DNA from: Halochromatium glycolicum
GTDB taxonomy: Bacteria > Pseudomonadota > Gammaproteobacteria > Chromatiales > Chromatiaceae
DNA: 55,784 nucleotides
Reading direction: 5' to 3'
Assembly: GCF_016584085.1 (NCBI RefSeq)
Contig: NZ_NRSJ01000033.1
Span: forward strand, 1-55,784
The notes under the pieces were generated by a model. That model searched no databases and was not told where the DNA came from. It saw nothing but the letters and a program-made list of their open reading frames with translations. Below are positions 42,682-50,621 of the stretch, piece by piece; within the stretch, counting starts at the first letter, position 1; each line of letters starts with the position of its first letter. A program made the position numbers and the translations under genes.

Positions 42682-43020
42682 TTAATAGTTACTTCGATCA
42701 TAATTAGAGTTAGTCGTGCAGCGCAAAAAGGCATCGTAGTATGCTGTTAAATTGGTATTTTTTTCATAGAGTACACGAGCAATTTCGTCATCCTCAACGC
42801 AATCCTTGTCCCAAAATCTATTCATTTCGCCAGACCGAAGATACTTCATGTGATCATCATTAACTTCATTTAAATGAAGATGGCTGCGCCCAAAGTATAA
42901 AGCAGAAACAAGAGCTATTCGATCATCTTCATTAAACTTTTCGATAAATCTCTGAGCAGACTTTTCTGACCAAAATGGTATATGTGGCCGTATCTCATTA
43001 ATTAGATCGTCTATGTGCAT
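42682..43020 (-). CDS. Hypothetical low-GC protein (cassette gene)
   Basis: A 112-residue frame from the ATG at 43020, chosen because GGAG lies about 8 bases upstream; the open frame extends to 43155 without a good site. The protein is acidic and helical (MHIDDLINEIRPHIPFWSEK...IALVSALYFGRSHLHL). No family is recognised. It is followed at once by an attC-like site, and GC content is low, so horizontal acquisition as a gene cassette is likely. Confidence 0.6.
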   Translation of the reverse strand: MHIDDLINEIRPHIPFWSEKSAQRFIEKFNEDDRIALVSALYFGRSHLHLNEVNDDHMKYLRSGEMNRFWDKDCVEDDEIARVLYEKNTNLTAYYDAFLRCTTNSNYDRSNY

Positions 43021-43138
43021 AGGATATTCTCCGTGTATTGAGTTTTCTAATACCTGTGCGCAATTAAGCCTAAAAGGTTGTTTCAGGCGACCAGAAAAGT
43101 AGGCCGCCGCTTTTCGGAATCGCTTGAAGCCGACCGGT

Positions 43139-43600
43139 TTATGGCGAGGCAACACTCTGCGGATTCACACCTCCGATTTGAGCTGGTTCTGGTCCATTTA
43201 CAATTTTACTTACAGCCGACTGACTGACATCATAGTGCGAAGCAAGTTGAGACTGGTTGTATCTACCAGCATGATAAAGGTGATAGATCTCTCGACGACA
43301 TTGCTCGGGTAGATTTCTTCCAAAACTCAGATTGGCCATGCGTATCATTTCATTGAGAGTATCATAATGGTGCCGCAAAACTTTACTTGTTTGATTCAGC
43401 GTAAATAACAAATTCGCGTACTCCTGCCTCTCCTCTTCTTTTTCCATGTTTTGACCAATAGAAGTTGCTTGCCGATGCAGATTCTGGAGATGCCACTCCG
43501 TTTCTGAAATAACCTGTTGTATCCTAGCTATTTCGTGACGCTGGATTTGCTGCTGCTGATACTGAACATGTTCAACTGGAGCATGGTGATTATCGAACAT
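43139..43600 (-). CDS. Coiled-coil/HTH DNA-binding protein
   Basis: A 153-residue low-GC protein. The N-terminal two thirds is Gln- and Glu-rich coiled coil (EHVQYQQQQIQRHEIARIQQ...). Near the C-terminus lies a helix-turn-helix of the resolvase/sigma-like type (YNQSQLASHYDVSQSAVSKIVNG). It faces a perfect 17-bp inverted repeat 11 bases upstream of its ATG, which suggests autoregulation. No close family is recognised. Confidence 0.6.
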   Translation of the reverse strand: MFDNHHAPVEHVQYQQQQIQRHEIARIQQVISETEWHLQNLHRQATSIGQNMEKEEERQEYANLLFTLNQTSKVLRHHYDTLNEMIRMANLSFGRNLPEQCRREIYHLYHAGRYNQSQLASHYDVSQSAVSKIVNGPEPAQIGGVNPQSVASP

Positions 43601-43610
43601 ACGCCCTCTG

Positions 43611-43657
43611 GAATATCCTGGAATATAACTGAGACACGACTATATTCCAGGATATTC
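43611..43657. promoter_or_regulatory. Large perfect inverted repeat, putative operator
   Basis: GAATATCCTGGAATATA (43611-43627) and its exact reverse complement TATATTCCAGGATATTC (43641-43657) flank a 13-base spacer. Each arm itself contains two GGAATAT-like units, so four half-sites are arrayed just upstream of the HTH gene. Likely an operator or iteron-type site for that protein. Confidence 0.65.
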
Positions 43658-45300
43658 TGGTGTGCAAGACAAATCTTCTCCAACGCTTGACTAGCCGCAG
43701 GGGGCGCCGGGCCAACGCGCGCTGTGGCGTCAGCTCTAGCGGTGAAGGCTGCACCTCTGTGGCCGCGACGAGCCCGCCCAGAGACATTGCGCTGTCCCAG
43801 CGCAATGCTGGCGGTTGGGTGAGGAACGGCTTCTACTGCCTCTCAACCAACGATGACGCTAGCGACGTGTCGGCGCCGGACCTGCGGGCGGGCTGGGACG
43901 GCACGCGCGCTGGGCCGAGCGTCCGGCGCGAGCGGGGTTGTCTGGCAGCTGCGGATCAGCATGCGCCGCGGCCTTTCGGGCAGCACCGACGTTAGCGAAG
44001 TGCTGACGCCAGACCGGGCGCCGGGACCGGAACGGTACCCGGGGCCAGGGCTGAGCGTTCAGCGCGAGCGCGACCGAGCGAAGCGATGTGCCGGGGCCGG
44101 CGCTGCTGGGGCGCTGCGACAGCGACCGAGCGGCGACGAGACCCGGCGCAAGCGAGCGGTTGGCTCGGGCCGATCAACCGGCACCATCAACTCCGCGCTG
44201 GCCGCTGGGTCAGCGGTCCACAGCAGCGAGGCATGGAGCCGAGCCCGGCGCCGCCTGCCGGGAGCAGGCCGCGCCGGTCCAGCGAAGCTGCCCGCGGGTA
44301 GGAGGCCGGCGGCTCTTCTGGCTGGGAGCCAGCCCGCCGGGAGCGGGCTTGCCGAGGCGGCAGCCGCCGCCGAGCGAGCGACCGGAGCGGGAGTTCTTGC
44401 AACCCCCTGAAACGGCGTTGCAAGAACGGGAGCGGAGGGAGGGAGTGAGTGAGGTGCGGCTGCGGCCGAGCGTCTTCGCCACGGAGGGCAGGCCCGCTCA
44501 AGCGAGCCGGGCATGGATGCCGGGCGTTCTTCGGCAGGGAGCCGGCGAGGCAGGAGCCGAGCTTTGCGGAGCGCCGACGAGCGTCAGCGATGGCGGGGCG
44601 CAGCTCCCAAGGAAGGACAGTGCGGGGCCTGGTGCCTGCCGGGAGCAAGCTGGTTGCCAGGGACTCGGCACCCCGTCGCAGGCGCAATGACGATCTCGAT
44701 CCTCGCTCGCGGCAGCATGGAGCAGCCGGCATCGGCGCGGCTTGTTTGGTGTCGTGCGTGCCGCCGCGCTGCCCTCGTCATCATCAAGGCTCAAGGCAAA
44801 GCGACTCAGCGCGGGCGGTGCGGGCTGAGACAGCAGTGCAGCAGCAGGATGAGCAGCAGCAGGGCGACCGAGGATCAACGGCGGAGCAGCAGGAGCAGGC
44901 ACAACAGGATGGGTCTCGAGGGCCAGAGCAGGAGCAGCAGGACGGCGGTCGAGCGTCAGCAGTGCAGCAGGGCTGGCGTCAAGCAGCGACAGAGCAGCAG
45001 CAGGACGGACGTCGAGGTCGATCGGTCTGCGGCCGAGCGACGGCACGCGGCTTGCTACCGCCGGGAGCGGCAAGCAAGGCGCGAGACGGAGCGGGCAGCG
45101 AACGCGGGCGTCGACTGCAGTCGGCGGGGACAGCGATACAAGCGCAAGCCGGGACAGCGACGCCGCGATCCCGGGCGGCCCCGGTGGAGCGCGCGACCGG
45201 GGCGGATCACTGGGGCAAACCGTCCGTGAGCCGATCAGGTCTGCCGCGAAAAAAGTCTCCGGCTGTTCACTCGCGCACCGATCTGACTGGAAGGTGACGA
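43658..45300. other. Purine-biased low-complexity GC-rich region
   Basis: About 1.6 kb in which the plus strand is strongly purine-rich, built of short recurring words such as GAGCAG, CAGCAGG, GAGCGACCG and GGGAGC. Several frames stay open on both strands (for example 44449-45297 plus, 44498-45073 minus), but their products are low-complexity and differ in every frame, so none is called. A 10-bp perfect inverted repeat, GTTCTTGCAA (44393-44402)/TTGCAAGAAC (44418-44427), lies in it. Confidence 0.55.
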
Positions 45301-45354
45301 AACCGTAACAATGGCAAGGGCTCAGCGCTCGCAGCGGTGCGGCTGTGCACAGGG

Positions 45355-45564
45355 TTATCCACAGGCGGCGTGGATAAATGGGACTTGACAGCGAGCACCA
45401 TCGGCCCGTTCTCAGCCGGGCCGTCGTGCTCGGGGCTGATCGCTAACCCATTGATTCGGCGTCCGCCATCGAACATTGATCCAGTCAATCCAAGCGCGCC
45501 CAAGCGATTGCATGCGCGACGCATCGGGGCGGTTGGCGCCGAGCGATCACCTGAATTGTCCACA
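45355..45564 (+). other. Cluster of DnaA-box-like sites
   Basis: TTATCCACA (45355-45363) is a perfect DnaA box. A second, TTATCCACG on the minus strand (about 45369-45377), and a third, TTGTCCACA (45556-45564), each differ at one base. The region lacks a gene and precedes an H-NS-like gene. It may be a plasmid or element replication origin, but no rep gene or AT-rich unwinding region is clear. Confidence 0.35.
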
Positions 45565-45624
45565 ATCCGTGTGAACGGCTTGAATGGATGGAAGGTCGCT
45601 GGCCGGATGGCGGCGGTGCGCCGC

Positions 45625-46041
45625 TCAGGCGGCGAGCTCGACGAGGTGCTGCTCCTTGAATTGGGCGCGGTGCTCGGCATTGGACGGATCGAACCCATTG
45701 GCGGCCATCTTCTCGATCAGCCAATTCGGCATCCGGCCGCGGGTGCAGGTGTTCTCCGGGTTGTCCGGGTCGGCATAGCGGGTGTAGCGGGCATTGGCCT
45801 CATTGGCGGCAACCCGCTGCCGGCGGCGCTTGTGTCCGCTCGAGCGGCCCTGCAGCAGCTGGGCAATCTCCTCGACATCGTGGCCGCGCTCGGTGATCAG
45901 CGCCGTGATCTCGGCGGCAAACTCGCTCTTTTCCGCCTCGTGGCGTTGTTTGAGGGCGTCCTCGAGGGCGGCCTGCTCGGCGCTGAGCGCGGCGAGCTGG
46001 GCTTTCAATTCATCGGCGCTGAGGTGGTGCATTTCGTCCAT
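45625..46041 (-). CDS. H-NS-family nucleoid protein
   Basis: A 138-residue H-NS-like protein from the ATG at 46041. An N-terminal coiled-coil oligomerisation region (LSADELKAQLAALSAEQAALEDALKQRHEAEKSEF) is followed by a basic linker (SSGHKRRRQR). The C-terminal DNA-binding motif is RYADPDNPENTCTRGRMPNWL, equivalent to the YRDPENPENTWSGRGRxPxWL consensus. Such proteins silence AT-rich foreign DNA and are often carried on plasmids and genomic islands, which fits the neighbouring low-GC segments. Confidence 0.88.
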   Translation of the reverse strand: MDEMHHLSADELKAQLAALSAEQAALEDALKQRHEAEKSEFAAEITALITERGHDVEEIAQLLQGRSSGHKRRRQRVAANEANARYTRYADPDNPENTCTRGRMPNWLIEKMAANGFDPSNAEHRAQFKEQHLVELAA

Positions 46042-46218
46042 TCGTGTCTCCGTCAGGGTGATCGATTTGGGGGTTGTGACCAGCTGCGGAGTCATTCACG
46101 CCGCTGGATTGCATGAATGATTGGACAATGGAGACGGAAATGCAAGCGATGGGCTCTTATTCCATCGGCTAGGGATGGACGATTTTCAAGCCATTGAATC
46201 AGGAATCACGAAGCACGA

Positions 46219-46252
46219 ATCAGGAAGACCGGTGGTCACCGGCCCTCCTGAT
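46219..46252 (-). terminator. Imperfect hairpin after the small secreted protein gene
   Basis: A 34-base near-palindrome (ATCAGGA...CCGGTG/CACCGG...TCCTGAT) lies 27 bases beyond the minus-strand stop at 46279. No T-tract follows. Confidence 0.45.
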
Positions 46253-46278
46253 GGCACGCTGTGGGCGACGGGGTGGGG

Positions 46279-46590
46279 TCAGAATGAGAGATCGGGATTG
46301 CCCTGGGCGGCGCCATAGATGACCGGGCGCTCACCGTGGTGCTGCGGCGGTCCGTCGAAGCGGACATTGAACAGGTCGGTGTTGCCATCGGCAATGCCGT
46401 GGTAACGGTCGATCTGACTGCCGACGCCGGGCTGCAGGGCACGGATGCCGAAGCCGTCCTCATGATCGGCCGGCTGGCTGGAGAGGTCGGGATGACCGCT
46501 GCTGAGGCCCTGGTAGACATCGCCGGCCGTGGCGCCGGCAGTGGCCAGGCTGAGGACAGTGGCGGTCAGGGTGGTGGTCAGGGTCTTCAT
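46279..46590 (-). CDS. Small secreted/periplasmic hypothetical protein
   Basis: A 103-residue protein with a clear signal peptide (MKTLTTTLTATVLSLATAGATAG). The mature part contains related short motifs ending in NTDL/HPDL/NPDL (SSGHPDLSS, DGNTDLFN, QGNPDLSF) that look like an internal repeat. No family name is known to me. It has GGAGC upstream and a hairpin downstream. Confidence 0.65.
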   Translation of the reverse strand: MKTLTTTLTATVLSLATAGATAGDVYQGLSSGHPDLSSQPADHEDGFGIRALQPGVGSQIDRYHGIADGNTDLFNVRFDGPPQHHGERPVIYGAAQGNPDLSF

Positions 46591-46877
46591 GGGCTGTGCT
46601 CCGGGGTGGGGAGGTTGGGGGTGTGGAAGCGCCGACCGTTGCCGGGGCTTGCCAGAGCTACAGCAGCCCCTGTGCCAACTGTGGCGAGCCTCGTTGAAGT
46701 GTTTTCAAAACAGCAACTTAGCGAGCCGTTGCCGGCGCTGCTCAGACCAACCCTCGGTCCTGCTGAGCGCGGAGCGTAACGGAACGTTCATCGATTGCTC
46801 GATGCGTTTGAACGGATCGTGGTGTTCGGGCGCGATGGCGCGGGGCGCTCGGGCCGTGGCGCCGGCTCGCGCCGGGT

Positions 46878-47189
46878 CTAGCGCGCGCGTGTCTGCCGCA
46901 GGACGGCGGTGACGACGCCGATCAGCCGCACGGCCGCGGCTGGAACGCGCAGCGGCCGCAGCGCGGCATGGGCGGGCTGCAGGCGCACCGTGGCGCCTTC
47001 GTGGTAGAGGCGCTTGAGGGTGGCAGCCTCATTGTCGATCAGGGCGACGACGATCTCGCCGTTGGCGGCGCTGGCTTGCGGGGCGATCAGGATCAGGTCG
47101 CCGTCCTCGATCTGATCCTCGGTCATCGAGTCGCCGCGCACCCGCAGCGCGAACTGCGCGCGCTCGGCCAGGCGCTCAGGCACCTGCAT
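46878..47189 (-). pseudogene. LexA-like S24 peptidase domain, N-terminus lost
   Basis: The frame encodes only the C-terminal self-cleavage domain: FALRVRGDSMTEDQIEDGDLILIAP (catalytic Ser) and EAATLKRLYHEG (catalytic Lys). The N-terminal winged helix and cleavage site are missing. The reading starts with QVPERL, a position internal to LexA-type repressors, exactly where it abuts the end of the araC-type gene, so a deletion fused the two loci. It could not act as a repressor. Confidence 0.75.
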
Positions 47190-48180
47190 CCAGTCGATAG
47201 GAGCGGGGCGTCTGGCCTGCCCAGCGCTTGAACGCCCTGGTGAAGCCGCTTTGATCGGCGAACCCCGTCAGGAAGGCGACTTCGGCAAGACTGTAGTCCG
47301 TTTCAGCGAGCAACCGTTGGGCCAGATCCATTCGCGCCCTATCGACCAGAGTCTGAAACGAATGACCCTGCTCAGAGAGCCGCCTCTGCAGCGTGCGAGC
47401 ACTCATCGCGAGCTCCGAGGCGACGGACGACACCGTGGGTACCCCTTCACTGAGTACAGTCGCAACGGCGCGCCGCACCCGACACTCGAGGTGACGCTCT
47501 TGTGTCAGCGACGCCAGTTGCTGCTCGAGATGGCGATCAAAGAATCCAGCGATCGTCTCGTCACCGAGTCGATTTGGCGCATCGAGACTCGCGTCACTGA
47601 CCAAGAGGGCATCGCGCCCGGATTCAAAGTGAACCGGACAGCCGAAATGTGCTTCATACACCGAGATATCGCCTCTCGGTGCATGCCTGAAATAGACCGC
47701 CAGAGGCACGAAGGCACTTGTGCTCACCTCTCTGCTGATCGTGTCGACGGCCGACAGGCTCGCTTCGTTCGACAGCAGCATGCCTACCCGGCCATCGCCC
47801 GCCTTTTCAAGGTTAAAGAACACACCGTCGGCGGTGCTCTCAAGCGAATAGGTCTCTGCGGCGCCAAGCACATGGCCATACCGCTCTGATCTCGCGAAGG
47901 AACCACGCAGCGTCGGCGCCGATTTCCAGGCGAGACCAAAGGCGCCGTACTCGTCGCTGCGCATGGCCGCACCGATACGGAGCGGAAGCGCGAGACCATT
48001 GGGATCGCGGTCGGCCAATGCGGCAAAGAAGTCGTAATACGCAGCCGACGACACCATGCGGGCCGGATCGATCGGACCCTCCGGGTCAAGGCCAAGCTGT
48101 TTGACAAGGTCCGCGGTGTCAACGCCGGGGCTCGCCTGGCCGACGACCTTATAGACATAAAGCGAGGTGAGCTGGCTCAT
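47176..48180 (-). CDS. AraC-family regulator (Arabinose_bd-like + HTH_18)
   Basis: A 334-residue regulator from the ATG at 48180. The N-terminal effector domain resembles the OruR/ArgR-like AraC group (GAMRSDEYGAFGLAWKSAPTLRGSFARSERYGHVL). The C-terminal double HTH is clear: PTVSSVASELAMSARTLQRRLSEQG and YSLAEVAFLTGFADQSGFTRAFKRWAGQTPRSYR. It is divergent from an NmrA-type gene 137 bp away and probably controls it. Its 3' end has been joined to a LexA fragment, but the family domains are complete. Confidence 0.88.
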   Translation of the reverse strand: MSQLTSLYVYKVVGQASPGVDTADLVKQLGLDPEGPIDPARMVSSAAYYDFFAALADRDPNGLALPLRIGAAMRSDEYGAFGLAWKSAPTLRGSFARSERYGHVLGAAETYSLESTADGVFFNLEKAGDGRVGMLLSNEASLSAVDTISREVSTSAFVPLAVYFRHAPRGDISVYEAHFGCPVHFESGRDALLVSDASLDAPNRLGDETIAGFFDRHLEQQLASLTQERHLECRVRRAVATVLSEGVPTVSSVASELAMSARTLQRRLSEQGHSFQTLVDRARMDLAQRLLAETDYSLAEVAFLTGFADQSGFTRAFKRWAGQTPRSYRLDAGA

Positions 48181-48316
48181 TCGACAACCCGGACAACGTA
48201 GACCACAGGTGAGTCCTGGCGCACTTGGCCAAAACCTTGGCAGCACCGGCAAAGAACGAAACCCGCTGGCGCAAGATCATGTGCTCGCACGTTCACCAAC
48301 CTCTGGGAGCAACCCC

Positions 48317-49171
48317 ATGACCACGCAAACCAGCACCGCCAACAGCAATGACCTCGTCCTGGTCCTGGGCGCCACCGGCAAAACAGGTCGCCGTATCGTC
48401 TCTTCACTGAAGACCCTGGGTGTCTCCGTGCGGCTGGGCTCGCGATCGGCCTCACCCTCCTTTGACTGGAACAACGCCGCGAACTGGGATGAATGCCTCC
48501 AGGGCTTGACCAAGGTCTACATCAATTATGCACCCGATCTGGCGATGCCTGGCGCGACCGACGCGATCAGCGAACTGGTCCGCCGGGCACGATCGGCTGA
48601 TGTGAAGCACCTGGTGCTGCTATCGGGTCGCGGCGAAGCGGAAGCCCAGGCCTGCGAGGCGATGATCCAGAACAGTGGCATCGACTGGACCATCGTTCGT
48701 GCGAGCTGGTTCAACCAGAACTTCTCGGAAGGGGCGTTTATCGACATGGTGCAGGCCGGGCAGATCACCCTGCCTGAGGTGTCAACGCCGGAGCCCTTTG
48801 TTGATGTCGGTGACATTGCAGACGTCGCGGTCGTTGCTTTGACCCAGCCAGGTCACGCCGGCGAACTCTATGAAGTGACAGGGCCACGCTTGCTGACCCT
48901 GGCCGGGGTCGCGGACGAACTCTCGAAGGCGACCGGGCGGACGATCCAGTACAGGCCGGTACCGCACGATGCGTTTGTACAGGGCGTCGCCGATTCCGGT
49001 GCACCCCAGGATGTGCTGTGGATGCTCGACTATCTGTTCGCGACCGTGCTGGACGGGCGCAATGCCTATCTGACAGACGGGGTGCAGCGTGCCCTCGGGC
49101 GGCAGCCGAAGGACTTTGCGGACTTCGCTAGAGCGATTGCTGCAACCGAGACCTGGAAGGCCGCAGCGTAA
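48317..49171 (+). CDS. NmrA/atypical SDR NAD(P)-binding protein
   Basis: A 284-residue Rossmann-fold protein. The ATG at 48317 follows GGGAGC. The dinucleotide-binding motif LVLGATGKTGRRIVSSL (GxTGxxG) lies near residues 14-30. WTIVRASWFNQNFSEG is the typical NmrA-family middle segment and GELYEVTGPRLLTLAGVADELSKATGR the C-terminal part. The family includes redox sensors and quinone or aldehyde reductases. It is likely co-transcribed with the DUF1772 gene and regulated by the divergent AraC protein. Confidence 0.87.
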   Translation: MTTQTSTANSNDLVLVLGATGKTGRRIVSSLKTLGVSVRLGSRSASPSFDWNNAANWDECLQGLTKVYINYAPDLAMPGATDAISELVRRARSADVKHLVLLSGRGEAEAQACEAMIQNSGIDWTIVRASWFNQNFSEGAFIDMVQAGQITLPEVSTPEPFVDVGDIADVAVVALTQPGHAGELYEVTGPRLLTLAGVADELSKATGRTIQYRPVPHDAFVQGVADSGAPQDVLWMLDYLFATVLDGRNAYLTDGVQRALGRQPKDFADFARAIAATETWKAAA

Positions 49172-49187
49172 TGACGGAGCGTGCATC

Positions 49188-49682
49188 ATGAGTTTACTGG
49201 AACTTGTCTTGATCCTGGCGACGTTATTCTGTGCGCTCACGGCGGGTTTCGCCTTTGCCTTCACAACCGTGGTAATGCCCGGACTCGGAAAGCTCGGCGA
49301 TCAAGCATTTATTCGAGGGTTTCAGGTGATCGACGGCGTCATCCAGGCCGGCCAGCCCGTCTTCGGCCTGGTCTGGATCGGCTCTGCTGTGGCGCTGCTG
49401 CTCTCGGCGGTGATGGGAGCCCTGCAACTTTACGGCATCGAGCGGGTTTTCCTTGTCGCCAGCGCGATCATCTACGTCGTTGGCGTCCAGGTGCCCACGT
49501 TCAGGATCAATGTACCGCTGAACAACGCGCTTCAAACGCTGGATGTCGACGCAATGGATGACGATGCACTGGCATCAGCCCGGCGCGACTTCGAAGCCCG
49601 CTGGGTCAGGTGGAACGCGATCAGAACAGTCGTCGCATCTCTGGTCACAGTGGCATTGCTGTTCGTGTTGCTGTGGCTTTAA
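49188..49682 (+). CDS. DUF1772 (anthrone-oxygenase-like) membrane protein
   Basis: A 164-residue membrane protein with about four hydrophobic segments. Hallmarks are AFTTVVMPGLGKLGDQAFIRGFQVID and VQVPTFRINVPLNNALQTLD, with the conserved N-P-N-N-like loop and FEARWVRWNAIRT. It begins 16 bp after the NmrA gene. The family is linked to anthrone oxygenases in fungi; bacterial function is open. Confidence 0.83.
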   Translation: MSLLELVLILATLFCALTAGFAFAFTTVVMPGLGKLGDQAFIRGFQVIDGVIQAGQPVFGLVWIGSAVALLLSAVMGALQLYGIERVFLVASAIIYVVGVQVPTFRINVPLNNALQTLDVDAMDDDALASARRDFEARWVRWNAIRTVVASLVTVALLFVLLWL

Positions 49683-49932
49683 CCTGACTCGCCCGGCTCT
49701 CACGGGACGCTCGGGCATTCACTGGCGCGACGCTGCGTTTCTCGATCCTCCGATTTGCCCCCTGGGCGCGCGCTTCGTTCTTTTACGGTAAAGCAATCCT
49801 CGGGTATCGCGAACATAAACATCCTGTTTCCCGGATTGCCCAATCATCGATCGGTCGTTTGGCGATTGCGATCCTGCTCGCGCTTGACGACTCGGCGCGG
49901 CTGCTGTCGGGTGAGCTCGGTTCGACCTAGGT

Positions 49933-50127
49933 CTGAGCGAGTTGCTGCGCGTCAGCCGTGAAGTGCGCCTTTTCCCGCTGCTCACCCTGAACGGGGAGCC
50001 GTCGCCGCACGTCGAGCCCGTGATCGCCCAGGCGCAAGCGGCCGGCTGGAAAGCAGACATCGTTTCGGTCGACTACGCGTTTCAGCGCGGCGCGGACCGG
50101 ATGCTGCGGTTGCGATCCGGCCACTGA
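49933..50127 (+). pseudogene. SAM-dependent methyltransferase C-terminal fragment
   Basis: About 64 codons (ELLRVSREVRLFPLLTLNGEPS...HVEPVIAQAQAAGW...VDYAFQRGADRMLRLR) match the C-terminal end of a class I SAM methyltransferase group as I recall it. The SAM-binding motif is absent and an in-frame stop precedes it at about 49930. Confidence 0.55.
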
Positions 50128-50140
50128 CACACGTCCTGCC

Positions 50141-50621
50141 GTGAGGTCCACTGCTCGGAGACCGTTCGCGGCTTCCGCCGCCGTTGCGCTACTTGCCGGG
50201 CTGTTGCTGTTCCGGCTGGCGGAGGCTGACACGCCGATCCCAGCGATCACGCTGCCGCCGCTCACCGAAACCGAGCGCGGCTGGGTGGCCGATCCCGATA
50301 CCATCCCGGTGCATGCGCGGCTCGGCTTCGGTCGCGCGGTGCCGGAGGGGGCACTCGCGGCGATCCTCGATGAGCCCGCAAACTGGCGGCCGATCAGTGA
50401 CGGTGGGCATCGTCTCGCGGTGCGCGTGACCTCGCCCGGCGCCGCGGGACTCCGGCTTGGGCTGCGCGTGGACGCGTTGCCCGATGGCGCGACGCTCGCT
50501 GTTGCCGGCGCGGCCGGTGCGGCGTTGGCACCGGCGGTGCTGAGCGGCGCCGAGATCAAGGCCAGCCTCGCGCGCGATGCGGCCGCGCAGCGGAACGAGG
50601 AGGCGCGCGACGACGCGCGAC
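50141..50621 (+). pseudogene. Secreted trypsin-like protease, N-terminal fragment
   Basis: From a GTG at 50141 the frame encodes a signal peptide (ASAAVALLAGLLLFRLAEA) and a propeptide-like stretch (VTSPGAAGLRLGLRVDALPDGA) resembling the N-terminal part of lysyl-endopeptidase-type serine proteases. It stops matching at about 50620, where a truncated hsdM lies on the opposite strand. The catalytic domain is missing. Confidence 0.5.

Noticed and set aside
43021..43138. Second attC site between the two low-GC genes
   Set aside because: Some short inverted words occur, but no RYYYAAC/GTTRRRY pair with complementary arms could be aligned.
44449..45297. Gln-rich 282-codon frame in the purine-rich block
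   Set aside because: Composition reflects the GAGCAG/CAGCAGG words. Other frames on both strands are equally open, and no start signal or family similarity is visible.
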